A DNA stretch of 64,000 nucleotides from CALODP01 sp942492055 (lineage in GTDB: Bacteria; Bacteroidota; Ignavibacteria; Ignavibacteriales; Melioribacteraceae), in assembly GCA_942492055.1 (NCBI GenBank), contig CALODP010000014.1, positions 86,544 through 150,543 on the forward strand. The letters run 5' to 3'. Numbering within the stretch: the stretch's first letter is position 1; each line of letters starts with the position of its first letter. Under the pieces are notes generated by a model. The model was not told the origin of the DNA, ran no database searches, and saw only the letters and a program-made list of their open reading frames with translations. Below are positions 33,914 to 44,520 of the stretch, one piece after another. The translations under genes were made by a program, and so were the position numbers.

Positions 33914-35433
33914 TAGTTACCTACCTTTCTAAATACAAAGATTAAGTTTAAAGTTTCAGCCGCTGTAGCATGTTCCGCATACAAAGTAGTTGAAGCTGTT
34001 TCATTGTAAGTGTTACCAGCTAAAGTTAATATCGATGCTGTAGTGCTTGCTGTTGTACTAGTAACTATTTGCTCGCCACCACTTGATGTGCCTATCTTGA
34101 CACCAGTTAAACTGTTACTTCCTAAAGCTCTAATATAATCTATTCTATAACCTTTTGGTACTATATTGGTAAGTGTCGTTGCCGTATTGGCAACGCTTAA
34201 CTTAACATCACGATAGATTAAAGAACGTTGTTCAGCACTTAATGAAATAGGGCTTCCACTTGTACTTCCATGCAAACCGTTTTGTGTTTCAATCCATCCC
34301 AATCTTCCAGCATTTTCGGGTTCATATGAAGCTACGCAACCAAGTTGGATAACTGAAAAATTTGATATAGTGAAATTAACAGCAGTAGATGATTTTATAG
34401 TCAGATATAAACCATTTATACCATTAGAAGTCTTAACAAATTCATTATGACCAGATGTAAGGTTTATGCTTGCACCACTCATCCCCAAAGCATCGTGAGT
34501 CCCTGTTACACTACCTGAATTATAGGTTAAGTCAAAAGAAAATAAATAGTCTTTCCCAAGAGTTCCTGTTGTTGAACCAAGGAAGTGAACAGCCGTATTG
34601 TCGGTTAAGTCATCTCCTGGATAATCATGAGTGTAACCAGAAGAAGTTATTGCAGACAAGGTAGTTCCGTCAGAGAAATAAGGAGAAGAACCTAATTCCG
34701 TCTGACTCGCATTCAAATCCGCATAGTCAATAGCTACATCTTGAGGTTCGCCATTGTTGTACTTTGATGTTACTTCTGCTTGGGTTAATGCTCGGTTGTA
34801 AAACAATAAGCTATTTATCGTGCCATTTAAATAGCTACTTGCACTATTCCCTATTTTCAATGCCTGGGTAAGTGCAAAATCATAAACATTTACTGTATTG
34901 ACAGATAAAGTCTGAGGAACACCATTAAGATATATCTTTGAATCAGATGTTGTTTGACCAAATACTACTGTAATATGTTGCCAAATACCTGTAACTGGCG
35001 TTACATTAGTTATTAAGTTTACTCGATAACCATTAGTCCCATAAACAGAATACAGAGCAAAGACTATCCTTCCAGAATTTGCATACTGGAGATAACCCCC
35101 ATTATTACCGTCTGTATTCCTTGAAAAAACTTCTTGTGTAGTAGCAACTGAATTAAATTTAACCCATACCTCGACAGAACCATCCCCAGTATGGAAGTCA
35201 AAATTATTATTATCTGCAACCGTTACTACGTCATCCACACCGTCAAACTTCATCCCACCACTTGGATTGCCCCATTGGTCTGTATAAGCGATAGGCTTTA
35301 GGTTTATTAAAGAATCTATTGTGCTACTACTAACACTTGCAACAGGGTTGACCTTACCAAATTCACCATATTGTGCTTGGGTTATACCACTAAGTAATAT
35401 AAACCAAAGTATTAAATATTTAAAGATTTTCAT
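33913..35433 (-). CDS. LamG/concanavalin-fold phage fibre or surface protein with signal peptide
   Basis: A 506-residue protein. Residues 1-21 are a signal peptide ending ITQAQ. Residues about 60-230 form a LamG/concanavalin A-like domain (MKFDGVDDVVTVADN at its start, VEVWVKFNS, GIWQHITVVF, KIYLNGVPQTL, INSLLFYNRALTQAEV at its end), a fold that binds glycans. A second beta-rich domain fills residues about 235-370 and a third the C-terminus. Such domains are common in tail fibres; the export signal is unusual for a virion part. Confidence 0.75.
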   Translation of the reverse strand: MKIFKYLILWFILLSGITQAQYGEFGKVNPVASVSSSTIDSLINLKPIAYTDQWGNPSGGMKFDGVDDVVTVADNNNFDFHTGDGSVEVWVKFNSVATTQEVFSRNTDGNNGGYLQYANSGRIVFALYSVYGTNGYRVNLITNVTPVTGIWQHITVVFGQTTSDSKIYLNGVPQTLSVNTVNVYDFALTQALKIGNSASSYLNGTINSLLFYNRALTQAEVTSKYNNGEPQDVAIDYADLNASQTELGSSPYFSDGTTLSAITSSGYTHDYPGDDLTDNTAVHFLGSTTGTLGKDYLFSFDLTYNSGSVTGTHDALGMSGASINLTSGHNEFVKTSNGINGLYLTIKSSTAVNFTISNFSVIQLGCVASYEPENAGRLGWIETQNGLHGSTSGSPISLSAEQRSLIYRDVKLSVANTATTLTNIVPKGYRIDYIRALGSNSLTGVKIGTSSGGEQIVTSTTASTTASILTLAGNTYNETASTTLYAEHATAAETLNLIFVFRKVGN

Positions 35434-35436
35434 TAG

Positions 35437-35802
35437 TTACCTCACTACTAATCTAAATGGAACACTTGAATTACTTTTTATCCATAACCACCTTGCATAT
35501 TGATCATCTTTTATAAACTCGTCAGCTAGGATAAAAGTTCTAGTTGAATCTTCAGGTGGGGTGCTATCTGTTCCTCTATAAAAGCTATAGAACAAAGTAT
35601 CAGAACTTGCACCACCACCAATTAGCAAGACGCTAGAGGATTGATCTGTATAATCAAACCCAAAGTCATACTTCACCCAGGATGTTGTTGCAGTGCTTGC
35701 CTTAAAGTAAGACTGCTGTGAATGATCCCCAGGATTTACTTGTGCCCCTAGCTTCGCAAAGCTGAAGACAAACAATAATGTTATTAAATATAACCACTTC
35801 AT
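35437..35802 (-). CDS. small exported phage protein with signal peptide
   Basis: A 121-residue protein with a signal peptide (LITLLFVFSFAKLGAQ) and a beta-rich mature part of about 100 residues. Its position directly after the giant internal virion protein and before the LamG protein suggests a partner of one of them. The family is not recognised. Confidence 0.65.
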   Translation of the reverse strand: MKWLYLITLLFVFSFAKLGAQVNPGDHSQQSYFKASTATTSWVKYDFGFDYTDQSSSVLLIGGGASSDTLFYSFYRGTDSTPPEDSTRTFILADEFIKDDQYARWLWIKSNSSVPFRLVVR

Positions 35803-35803
35803 T

Positions 35804-38800
35804 TTACTTCTCCTTATTATTTAATGATAGTTTTCTTCGTCTTTGTATAGCTCTAACTTCTCCTTCTAATTCTTTAATTTTTAATCTAGCTTCTTTCATA
35901 TCTTCGACAACCGATTTCATTTCAGAACTTATACGTTCAGGGCTAAGACCAAGCTCTTTTAAAGTCTCTCTATGCTTAGCTCCTTTATTAAGGATTCCTT
36001 TAGCTCTGTTATATTGTGCTTCTGCTCCACCACTATATTCTAAGTAAGATAGTGTTTGTTTCTCTATTGGGAATGATAGCATCTTCCAAAACAAATCGGT
36101 AGGGGTTAAGTCTTCCCTGACTCTCATTAGTTTACCTCTTACTTCAATACCGTCTTTTTCAAATGTCATAGCATCTAATACATTCTTAATAAATACAGGA
36201 GAAAGCTTCTTCATCTTTTGTCTGATTTTCTTTTCCTCTATTTCGCTATAGTAAGTCTGATCACTTAACTGATCGAAAGTCCAATCAACTAAAGCTCCCG
36301 ATCCTACAGCTACGTCTTTAACGAATCCATAAGGAGCACCTAAGCCTATCTCAATAAGTTTATCGTGCCAAGTTTTACCCCAAGAGTTTGCATACATATC
36401 TGTAATGAGAGGGGAGTCTTCACCTAACATATCCCTTGTGTCTAAACCAACTGCTGACCCCATACCTCTATGAAGTATTGACCCGATAGGTGTATTAGTA
36501 AGATCGTCTAATTCCTCTGCACCTTGATACATTAAGTAATCCATCTCTTCGTCTGTAAATAACTCTGCAATCATGAACATAGAAGCCATCAATGGGAACT
36601 TAGTTATGCCATGAAGACCTAAACCAATCATACTCTTAGAAGCTACAGCACCCCATTGCTTATTTCTAATTAGATTCTTCCATAATGAAAAGTTATGGAA
36701 CATAAAGTTCTTGTAAGTTAAAGCTGATTTTGCCAAGCTCTGTACTAAAGGATGGTTTTGTGCTATGGGTGCTTTACTGTCGAATATCGGAGCTCTTCCC
36801 CCCTTACCCCACACACCCATAGTCTTATCAACATTGTGTATGGTATAATCTAGTAAGTCGTTACCCGATAGTCCTCGTCTCTTCCCTATTTCATAGAAGG
36901 TTTGAGCTGACTGAAGTCTAGTATATCTCTCGACTCCCATACCAAGAACAGACATAGCCTTAAGCATACTCCTAAATGTCTTTTCTCCTTTGCCTTTATA
37001 GTAGTGCTCCGTATCTCCACCAACACCGAAGACTTCTTCAGTTCCTACTCCACCAATCTTCCTCATTAAACTCATAACTTGCATATGCTCTAACATCTGT
37101 GGATCGAGATTAAACTTCTTAGCGGCTCCTTCTACATCCATAATCCCTTTTTCTACAGCTCTTAATGCTAAGCCTACATTCACAGCGTTCTTAGACGCTT
37201 CGCCAAATATCTTAACTGCATCGCCACCGCTACCTATCTTATGTATACCCATCTGGCTTATAGCCTGGTTGACAGTAGTTTGAAATCCTTGAGTAGCCTG
37301 AAGTATAAGGAACGAAGGTTTAATACCACCAACATGGTAAGCCATTGCAGCTCCCCTTACATAATCCACCCAGGTTCTTTCAGGTGTCTTAAGTTGGTTT
37401 AAGTATCCTCGTCCATACTCTACTTCATTTCTCATCTTATCTAATTCACTTTTACTTAAGTTATGCTTTTCAGGATTTTTAACCATGTCATTATATTTAG
37501 CTTCCCACATATCCATGCGATCGTTCATGCGTTTGAAGTACAAAGGTTTCATACTTCCAAACACAGATTCACCAACAAACCTTCCCATCTGTGACTCATA
37601 TTCAAGAGCAGTAAAGTGCATACCTTCAACAAAATCCTTTTCGTATGTATGTGGTTCGAAAAGTTTGTTCTTCGTCTGTGTTGTTATCTGCTCAAGTAAT
37701 CTAGTTATAACTTCATTGGTTGGGTCTATGTCACCACGATTAACAAGTTCCATAATTTGTCTTGTTGTTAGGTTGTCCCAATAGGTCTTGTTATCTATCA
37801 TGTCGCCTATCTTATACATAGTGCCTTTGTAACCTTGGGCTTTTAATTCTTCCATAGTTTTATTAGCACTTGTTCTATCATTAGCATAAGTATAAATAGA
37901 AGATGCTAAGTCAGGGTTAGCTTCCTTAACTTCTTTAGGTAATGAAACTTCTATATTCCATGTGTCGGGAGTTGCAGGTCTTACAGAGTTATAATATACC
38001 TTGTTATCTAATGAAGGCGGATATAGTTTCTCTGCTAAGAATGTAGCAATCTTTTCTCTTTCAGCTGGGAGTACAGAAGTATTCCCTTTCATTTTTTCAG
38101 ATACAGCCTTCCAATTCTTTCCTAATAATTGTTCAAGTTCTTTAACATCAAGATTACGAGTTATATTGTTGTCAACTTCTAATATAAATTCAGCAGTCTT
38201 TGCTCTGTTAAGTTTATTAGACTCCTTCTGTGTCCATGCGTGTCTATCCAACAACTCTTTCTCTTTGCCTGTGATGTTGAACTCTTTCGCATACTGTTCA
38301 TAGTTCATTTGTGCTATTTGATTTCTTCTTCTCATTTCTCCATACACTCTAAACGAAGATAGAAAATGATCTACTTGTTCGGGGAAACTCTTTATCATCT
38401 GTCTAAGTGGTTTAAAGTTAGCTACGCCTTTAATATGCTCCATGATGCGACCAAGCTCGTAAGTGGTCTGATTAGTCATAGAAGCACCTTCTCTATACAC
38501 CCTATTAAATTCAGGAACATGTTCAGCCATTTCAGATGGGACTTCTGTGAACGTCCACATCTTCTTTAAACCACCATATAACTTTGAATAAAGAACTCCA
38601 TCTTTAAGCATAGAAGTAAAGCCATTCATACCCTTGGATATAATAGGAGATTTAATAGTGTTCTTTCTGATCTCCATATCTTTCCATATCTTATCATTTA
38701 TAATTTCTCTTGTTTCACTAGGTAACTTAACTTCTTCTTTGTATTCATTACCGTCCTTATGTATTTCATTTATCTTTTTAGGATCAACATACTGTTCTTC

Positions 38801-41800
38801 TTTTTGTGCAAAATAACTGCTATATTTGCGTTCTAATGACCGTCTATTATCGGGTCTAGTGTTATCTATACCAAACGTCCTATCGTTCAATGACGAGGGT
38901 CTTAGAGGTCTTAAGGGTTTAGATTTATCTAAATTTGATCCTGATTTTTCAGGTAATTCCGCTCCAGTTAAATTTTTAGGTAATTCCACTTCAGAAACAA
39001 CAGAAGTAATTTCATCTAACTTAGATTCAGGGACACCTACAACCCTAGAGCCAAGATCCCTAACCCAAGATTTAATTTGATCCCATATAGTATTAACCTT
39101 GCCTACTGGATTCTTTGCTGGCAATGAGTCCAAGTATCTAGCAAATTCAGGATTGCTAAGTCCATAAGCAACAAGTTCAGTAGGATGCTCTGTAATAGCT
39201 TGATTCATGACATCATATACTTCTTGACCTAACTTTTCTCGCAACACCTTTTCATCAGCTATCCAGTAATCAAGTACATCCTTTTGAATTTCTTTTAGCT
39301 TGTTATCTCTAACTTCTATTTCTTTAGGTGATAGTCCTTCTATCGCTTTGGGTGACTCTAATAAAGCGTGAATTGTTTCATGTGTTATTTGTCTTTCTAT
39401 TTCAGCTTTAGGGACAGCTTCTTTAAACGCACTAGGGCTGATGATTATCTCATTAGTCTTAGGATCGTAAGCCATCTGTTTACCTTCTCCGGCTTCCTCT
39501 ACCCTAATCTTAACTCCAAGTTTATCAGCAGCTTCAGACAAGAAACTAAGTCTATCGCTAGTCTTAAACTGATCGTTAAATTCCTTAACACTCTTAGACT
39601 TAGTCAAAGCCCCTTCTATTTCCTTAATGGTTATATCCTTGATTCCAGAAGCAGTTCTAAATTTAAGATCACTTAAAGTCTTACGCCTATTTTCAGGGGT
39701 TGCAACATTAGAGATATCTACGTCTGTCTTCTCTGGAGTTCTTAAATCATGCTTTAAAGTATTCGCTTTATCTCTCTCGACTAATTTAGATTGAACCTCT
39801 TCAGATAACCCACTTCTCTTTCCAATAGATACTTTAACTTCTTCTCTAAGTTCTGCATCAGGTATAAGTGTTTCTAATTCCTTATCTAACCTAACTACAT
39901 TTTCAGTAGCTTCTTTCAATGGGTCAGGCTTGGCAGGCTCAGATTCCTTAGCAGGTTCTTCAACAACTTTCGATTCCTCTTTGACAACTGCTTTCTCTTT
40001 AGGTTCAGCGATACCGAGCTTCTCTTCCACCCCTTCCTGAATCCGCTTTTCTGATTCACTAAGTCGCCTAGACTCTGATTCAATTGGTTTTTCTTCTTCA
40101 ACTTTTGGAACTTTAGTTGGATCTCTGAATGCTTCATCCATAAACTCCCTTAACTCTGAAACATCTTTAGGTTTTTTATTATCTATTATATCTTTCATTA
40201 CAGCTTCAGGTGACTCGAAAAGTGCTCTTCTTGATTCCACGTTTATATCTTTATCTTTTACTACATCTTTATCCACACCATTATAAACTTCTTTTCTATA
40301 CTTAGTCATAAACTCTTTACCCAAAGTCTTACTATATACCTCAAAGAGAGCCGCAGTTTCAGGGTCAGCAATAGCTTCTTTAGTCTTAGCAGGGTCTGCA
40401 ATATATTGCAGTATATTGTTATTAAGTAATCTATTGACTTCGTGTATTGGAACTCCTATATCATTAGCTAACTTTATGACCCCATCTAACAATACTTGAT
40501 CTTTAGGTAACTGAGTTTTCTTAAATAGACCATTGATCTTATCCCCAACTAAACTAAGTGCCAACATATCTGCACCTACTATCTTATTCATTTCATACTG
40601 CTGGTATTCTATAGTGCCTTTATCATAAGGATTCTTTAGATCTTTAAAAGTCTTTTGGTAAACTCTGTCTCTAGTTTCAGAAACTTTACCATCTTTTAAA
40701 GCGGCAAAGAATGCTTTCTTAGCAAATGGGACTGCTTCAGTTATATAATTGTAATCTCCTATATTCTGCTTATCTAGCTGTATAACTTCCTCGCTAAGGA
40801 CATTTACCTCGCCTTTAGTAACAAATGCTTTCCCATCTATCTTTTTTAATAAACCTTTCTCTTCTATGAAGTAATTGCCACCACCTGCACCAGCGATTTC
40901 TATAGACTCTTCTAAGCCCTTACCTGCTTTCATTCCTTGCTTAACCACTTCCCAAGAATCTTTATCTACCATAACAGATTTAGTTTTACCCTTAGCATAT
41001 GATTTCCAAGCGTCTAAATTTGCAAAGTGATATGATGCAAAGGTAAATGCTGTAGCTAATCTGTCTTCTGTACTACCATCCGAAGTATAGTAGCCTAACA
41101 TACCTGAAGTGACACCAGTGCTTAGTTGTTTAGTGACTTGTGGATTAGATCGTAAGAATTTCATAGCTTGATTAAACTGTAATCCCTTTGGTTGTCTTAA
41201 CAAACTAGATACAGCCGGAGCCAAGACCCTTTCTCCTGCTACACCAAATGCAGTAGCCATTAGACCGAACTTAGCATTGTGAGATATATCGTCTAGTAAA
41301 GCATCTGTGCCACCTTCTATACCATGTACAATTGTACTAGGAGCAGAAGCTAATTCCATTGTAAGCATACTATGTAAAGCTTTGGTAGCCAAACCTCCAA
41401 GGTCTGTAGCTGTTATAGCTTTAGGCAACATCTTTCCAACTACCGCTCCTGCACCACTTCCGCCTATAGCAAACAATGGTAAGTCTAAAGCGAACGTAGT
41501 TGCTGTATGAGCAAAAGAATCCCAAAAACCATCTGAATCATATTGGACTTTCTTTCCAAACCATTCATTAACAACTCTTTTTTCATCTTCATCTAAAGGA
41601 AGTTTGACTCCGTTATAAAGTATATTATCTCCTTTGAAGTCAAGGTTATTAACAATCACATCATCTAAAGTATGCTTACCGCCAGTATCATCCCCAGCTG
41701 CCATTAAACCCAACTTAGTCAACTTGCCTACCTGTGAATTGTTAAACGCTGAAGCAAAAAATCCTTGACCTATTCCATCATAAAACTCCCCACTTTCGGG

Positions 41801-42214
41801 ATTTAAGTCTTTAGCTACCCTTCTGAATAATTGTTGTTTATAAGCATCTTTCAGAAAGCCATTCTGATTTTGGAAGTCTTCATCATCGCTTAAGATAACA
41901 CTATCAATAGAGTCAGTAAGAAATGAAGCTATTTCATTACCATCTGCATCAGTAACTACATTGTACTCTCTTTGCTTCCCATCTGCATCAAGTTTATGCC
42001 TACGCTCTGTAGTATTAGCTCGTTTAACTTCACCATCAAGCATTTCAGGAAGTATGCTAGCGATAATATCTCTGCTAGTCTTATACTCTATAGCTTTTTC
42101 TACTGCGTTAGACTCCTCTAAACTATAAGGCTTATACTCCATTTGAAGCCCTAAATCCATAGGTTGCCCAAAATCAAGGTCTCTTTGAATATCTTTATTT
42201 GTTAGCTTAGCCAT
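35804..42214 (-). CDS. giant internal virion / polyvalent protein with zincin motif
   Basis: A 2136-residue protein, the largest in the window. The N-terminal 450 residues include Gly/Ala-rich hydrophobic stretches, then a Lys/Glu-rich linker (about 690-860). Around residue 945 is HETIHALLE, an HExxH zinc motif, followed by a Glu in TELVAYGLSNPEF, as in the metallopeptidase domains of large phage polyvalent proteins. The last 700 residues are helical (AYHVGGIKPSFLILQATQG; ERYTRLQSAQTFYEIG) and resemble LPD38-like regions. Position after two other internal proteins fits the T7 gp16 slot, i.e. a protein injected with the DNA. The enzymatic role is inferred. Confidence 0.7.
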   Translation of the reverse strand: MAKLTNKDIQRDLDFGQPMDLGLQMEYKPYSLEESNAVEKAIEYKTSRDIIASILPEMLDGEVKRANTTERRHKLDADGKQREYNVVTDADGNEIASFLTDSIDSVILSDDEDFQNQNGFLKDAYKQQLFRRVAKDLNPESGEFYDGIGQGFFASAFNNSQVGKLTKLGLMAAGDDTGGKHTLDDVIVNNLDFKGDNILYNGVKLPLDEDEKRVVNEWFGKKVQYDSDGFWDSFAHTATTFALDLPLFAIGGSGAGAVVGKMLPKAITATDLGGLATKALHSMLTMELASAPSTIVHGIEGGTDALLDDISHNAKFGLMATAFGVAGERVLAPAVSSLLRQPKGLQFNQAMKFLRSNPQVTKQLSTGVTSGMLGYYTSDGSTEDRLATAFTFASYHFANLDAWKSYAKGKTKSVMVDKDSWEVVKQGMKAGKGLEESIEIAGAGGGNYFIEEKGLLKKIDGKAFVTKGEVNVLSEEVIQLDKQNIGDYNYITEAVPFAKKAFFAALKDGKVSETRDRVYQKTFKDLKNPYDKGTIEYQQYEMNKIVGADMLALSLVGDKINGLFKKTQLPKDQVLLDGVIKLANDIGVPIHEVNRLLNNNILQYIADPAKTKEAIADPETAALFEVYSKTLGKEFMTKYRKEVYNGVDKDVVKDKDINVESRRALFESPEAVMKDIIDNKKPKDVSELREFMDEAFRDPTKVPKVEEEKPIESESRRLSESEKRIQEGVEEKLGIAEPKEKAVVKEESKVVEEPAKESEPAKPDPLKEATENVVRLDKELETLIPDAELREEVKVSIGKRSGLSEEVQSKLVERDKANTLKHDLRTPEKTDVDISNVATPENRRKTLSDLKFRTASGIKDITIKEIEGALTKSKSVKEFNDQFKTSDRLSFLSEAADKLGVKIRVEEAGEGKQMAYDPKTNEIIISPSAFKEAVPKAEIERQITHETIHALLESPKAIEGLSPKEIEVRDNKLKEIQKDVLDYWIADEKVLREKLGQEVYDVMNQAITEHPTELVAYGLSNPEFARYLDSLPAKNPVGKVNTIWDQIKSWVRDLGSRVVGVPESKLDEITSVVSEVELPKNLTGAELPEKSGSNLDKSKPLRPLRPSSLNDRTFGIDNTRPDNRRSLERKYSSYFAQKEEQYVDPKKINEIHKDGNEYKEEVKLPSETREIINDKIWKDMEIRKNTIKSPIISKGMNGFTSMLKDGVLYSKLYGGLKKMWTFTEVPSEMAEHVPEFNRVYREGASMTNQTTYELGRIMEHIKGVANFKPLRQMIKSFPEQVDHFLSSFRVYGEMRRRNQIAQMNYEQYAKEFNITGKEKELLDRHAWTQKESNKLNRAKTAEFILEVDNNITRNLDVKELEQLLGKNWKAVSEKMKGNTSVLPAEREKIATFLAEKLYPPSLDNKVYYNSVRPATPDTWNIEVSLPKEVKEANPDLASSIYTYANDRTSANKTMEELKAQGYKGTMYKIGDMIDNKTYWDNLTTRQIMELVNRGDIDPTNEVITRLLEQITTQTKNKLFEPHTYEKDFVEGMHFTALEYESQMGRFVGESVFGSMKPLYFKRMNDRMDMWEAKYNDMVKNPEKHNLSKSELDKMRNEVEYGRGYLNQLKTPERTWVDYVRGAAMAYHVGGIKPSFLILQATQGFQTTVNQAISQMGIHKIGSGGDAVKIFGEASKNAVNVGLALRAVEKGIMDVEGAAKKFNLDPQMLEHMQVMSLMRKIGGVGTEEVFGVGGDTEHYYKGKGEKTFRSMLKAMSVLGMGVERYTRLQSAQTFYEIGKRRGLSGNDLLDYTIHNVDKTMGVWGKGGRAPIFDSKAPIAQNHPLVQSLAKSALTYKNFMFHNFSLWKNLIRNKQWGAVASKSMIGLGLHGITKFPLMASMFMIAELFTDEEMDYLMYQGAEELDDLTNTPIGSILHRGMGSAVGLDTRDMLGEDSPLITDMYANSWGKTWHDKLIEIGLGAPYGFVKDVAVGSGALVDWTFDQLSDQTYYSEIEEKKIRQKMKKLSPVFIKNVLDAMTFEKDGIEVRGKLMRVREDLTPTDLFWKMLSFPIEKQTLSYLEYSGGAEAQYNRAKGILNKGAKHRETLKELGLSPERISSEMKSVVEDMKEARLKIKELEGEVRAIQRRRKLSLNNKEK

Positions 42215-42237
42215 AGCAATCCTTTTAGTATAATTAA

Positions 42238-43647
42238 CTATCTTCTTACTGCCCCTGTAAAGGCTTTTCTTTTAGATTCTTTTTCTTTACGTCTATTATC
42301 TACTTCTATTTCATCCCCAATTATTTTCTTTGCATAAGAATAATGTTGATAAGTTTTTGGGTTATATGGATTGTACTGCCCATAACCATCTCTTCCTGTT
42401 ATGATGCCTTCATTAGGTCGCATTACATTGCCTGCATCAAAGCGATATGACTCGCCAGTCACGGGATCGACAAGATTAACTTCGTCTCCATACCCCATAT
42501 ATTTAGGTTGACCACCCTCTTTAACACGTCTTCCATTTTGGAACATTAAGTCATTCATATTCTTAAAGTGATTCCAATAGTAATCTTTACTATTTTTGTT
42601 CCAAAAGATATCATACATCTGTTCTGCATCTTGCTTGCCATAACTACCGCCAGCCATTTCATTTATTACTTTCCTATCACTAAAGTATATATCAGGATCG
42701 AATCGTTCACCTGGTCTTACTCTAGCGAAAGCTTCTCTATATTCTTCTCTAGCTATTTCCCCTGCACCACCGACAAGCATACTTCCGGCATACTCACTAT
42801 ATTGTGATAAAGCTATATATCTATCTTGAGCGTATTTTAACTTCTCTCTAGCATTAACGAACGCAGTATTGTCGGGAGCCTTAGGGTCGGGGGGATTAAA
42901 AGCTTTCATATTCTTTTGTAATCCTTCTTTTAATAAAACCCAAGCGTCTGCAAACTCAGCTTTATCTCCATACGTCTTGAACATTTTATCTCTTAAATCA
43001 CCGAAGTCAAAGTTTCTACCACGATTAGTAACTAACCCTGTATCTTGATTGAAAGCTAATAAGACATCGCTTAGCAAAGGGCTCGATGCCATCTTTGTGC
43101 TTAAGTTCACTATAGGGATATTCCTTTTCAACTCCTCTAGCTTTATCTTATCTGTTTGCATCTGAAATTCTTTAGAAGATATATTAAGCAAGTCTTCTTT
43201 ATATTTTAAGTTTTGCATTAGTGCTTTAGATTGATTAAGTAAACTCTGATCTGTTATCTCGAAACGCTTAGCTAATGCTTCCATTGCACTCTTCGCTTCT
43301 AGACCACCAATTGCTCCTAACGCTCCTAATGCTTCACCATAAATAGCAGCTTGTTGTGCTTGTGCTGTAGCTATCCTATTATTAGCTTTCTGTAAGTTTA
43401 ATGCTTCAGCTTCTATATCAGCTAGACCTGATTGAACAGCAGGATCTTCACTAACAGCTTCAGCTTGTTGCTCCGTAGTTTTAAGTCCTGGCTCTAGTGC
43501 GTTTAACTGTTCATTAAGCTTATTCACTACATCAGTAGTTGCATTACTTTGCCTAGCTAATAAGTCAGCAGCTGCCGCTCTTTCTACACCACCTAAGAAA
43601 TTACCACTTCTAAGGTTGTTTAATTGATTTAAGAACGCATCACTCAT
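42238..43647 (-). CDS. internal virion protein-like, hypothetical
   Basis: A 469-residue protein. The first 190 residues are Ala/Gln/Glu-rich helices with coiled-coil rhythm; the rest is mixed. It lies between a smaller Ala/Gly-rich protein and the giant protein, the place of T7 gp15-like internal core proteins. The function is assigned by position only. Confidence 0.55.
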   Translation of the reverse strand: MSDAFLNQLNNLRSGNFLGGVERAAAADLLARQSNATTDVVNKLNEQLNALEPGLKTTEQQAEAVSEDPAVQSGLADIEAEALNLQKANNRIATAQAQQAAIYGEALGALGAIGGLEAKSAMEALAKRFEITDQSLLNQSKALMQNLKYKEDLLNISSKEFQMQTDKIKLEELKRNIPIVNLSTKMASSPLLSDVLLAFNQDTGLVTNRGRNFDFGDLRDKMFKTYGDKAEFADAWVLLKEGLQKNMKAFNPPDPKAPDNTAFVNAREKLKYAQDRYIALSQYSEYAGSMLVGGAGEIAREEYREAFARVRPGERFDPDIYFSDRKVINEMAGGSYGKQDAEQMYDIFWNKNSKDYYWNHFKNMNDLMFQNGRRVKEGGQPKYMGYGDEVNLVDPVTGESYRFDAGNVMRPNEGIITGRDGYGQYNPYNPKTYQHYSYAKKIIGDEIEVDNRRKEKESKRKAFTGAVRR

Positions 43648-44306
43648 AATTGCCCCACTAACTTATCCACCTGTGAACCACTAAGGTTAACTCCACCTAT
43701 ATTAGAAGTAGAGTTTACAGCGTTAGGATTTCGCTTGCCTATATTATCTACTTGCGTTTGTAACGCACTAGCGGTCTTAAAGCTTCCAAGTGCATTAGCT
43801 CCAAGATCTAAACCACCTAGAGCACCAGAAATAACTCTCTCAAACTCTGAAGTGTTTGGTAAACCTTGAGTAGCGTTTATTTCAAGCCCAATAGATTGAA
43901 GTAATCTATTCTTTGCATCTGAATCTAATTGTGCAAAGAACTTAGCGAAGTCAGATGTCGCACCTGCCGCAAGGTTTTCTCCTTGAGCAATTATAGGGGC
44001 TAGTGATTGAGTGAAGAATTCACCAAATGCTTGTCCGCCTGCTGAACCTGCTTCGCCTATACTAGAACCTATTCTTCCAGCAGCTACGTCAGCCGCTCCT
44101 CTGAATGTCTTCTGAACCATAGGTAAAAGCTGACTCATAATTTCATCTTTGCTAAAAGGAGTACTTGTTAAATAATCCTTATTGCTTTGCAGATCTGCTA
44201 AGATTTTATCTAGGGCTTCTGCCTTCTCCCCTTTACCTGCACCACCGAAACCGCCTACGATAGCACTTCCTAATAGCAAAGCTGCATCATCAAAACCGAA
44301 AGGCAT
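43644..44306 (-). CDS. internal virion protein-like, Gly/Ala-rich
   Basis: A 220-residue protein. I chose the ATG at 44306, behind TAAGGAG; the longer frame to 44342 lies over the neighbour. The beginning (DAALLLGSAIVGGFGGAGKG) is a hydrophobic Gly-rich segment found in T7 gp14-like ejection proteins of podoviruses and other phages. Position supports a role in the ejectosome; similarity is only in character. Confidence 0.5.
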   Translation of the reverse strand: MPFGFDDAALLLGSAIVGGFGGAGKGEKAEALDKILADLQSNKDYLTSTPFSKDEIMSQLLPMVQKTFRGAADVAAGRIGSSIGEAGSAGGQAFGEFFTQSLAPIIAQGENLAAGATSDFAKFFAQLDSDAKNRLLQSIGLEINATQGLPNTSEFERVISGALGGLDLGANALGSFKTASALQTQVDNIGKRNPNAVNSTSNIGGVNLSGSQVDKLVGQL

Positions 44307-44307
44307 A

Positions 44308-44520
44308 TTATATCTCCTTAAATTTAATTTCTGAACTTTCAATAATTAACTTGTATTCTTTCCCATCTTTCTTTATGTACATTTGATCGTCTATTAAGTA
44401 TGGCTGACCATCAGTTGTAATTTCACTTGGGAGTTTTTCTCTTATAGCTGTAAAAGGTCTATCGAATCTTTCTTCATCATCAAAAGGAACTCGATCAGAT
44501 ACATTGACTATTTCTCTCAT
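44308..44520 (-). CDS. small phage protein, hypothetical
   Basis: A 70-residue acidic protein between a large exported fibre-like protein (TAATG overlap) and the Gly/Ala-rich virion protein. No family is recognised. Confidence 0.55.
   Translation of the reverse strand: MREIVNVSDRVPFDDEERFDRPFTAIREKLPSEITTDGQPYLIDDQMYIKKDGKEYKLIIESSEIKFKEI

Noticed and set aside
39916..40137. Lys-rich 73-codon frame inside the giant virion protein gene
   Set aside because: Alternative phase of the Glu/Lys-rich linker; no start signal.
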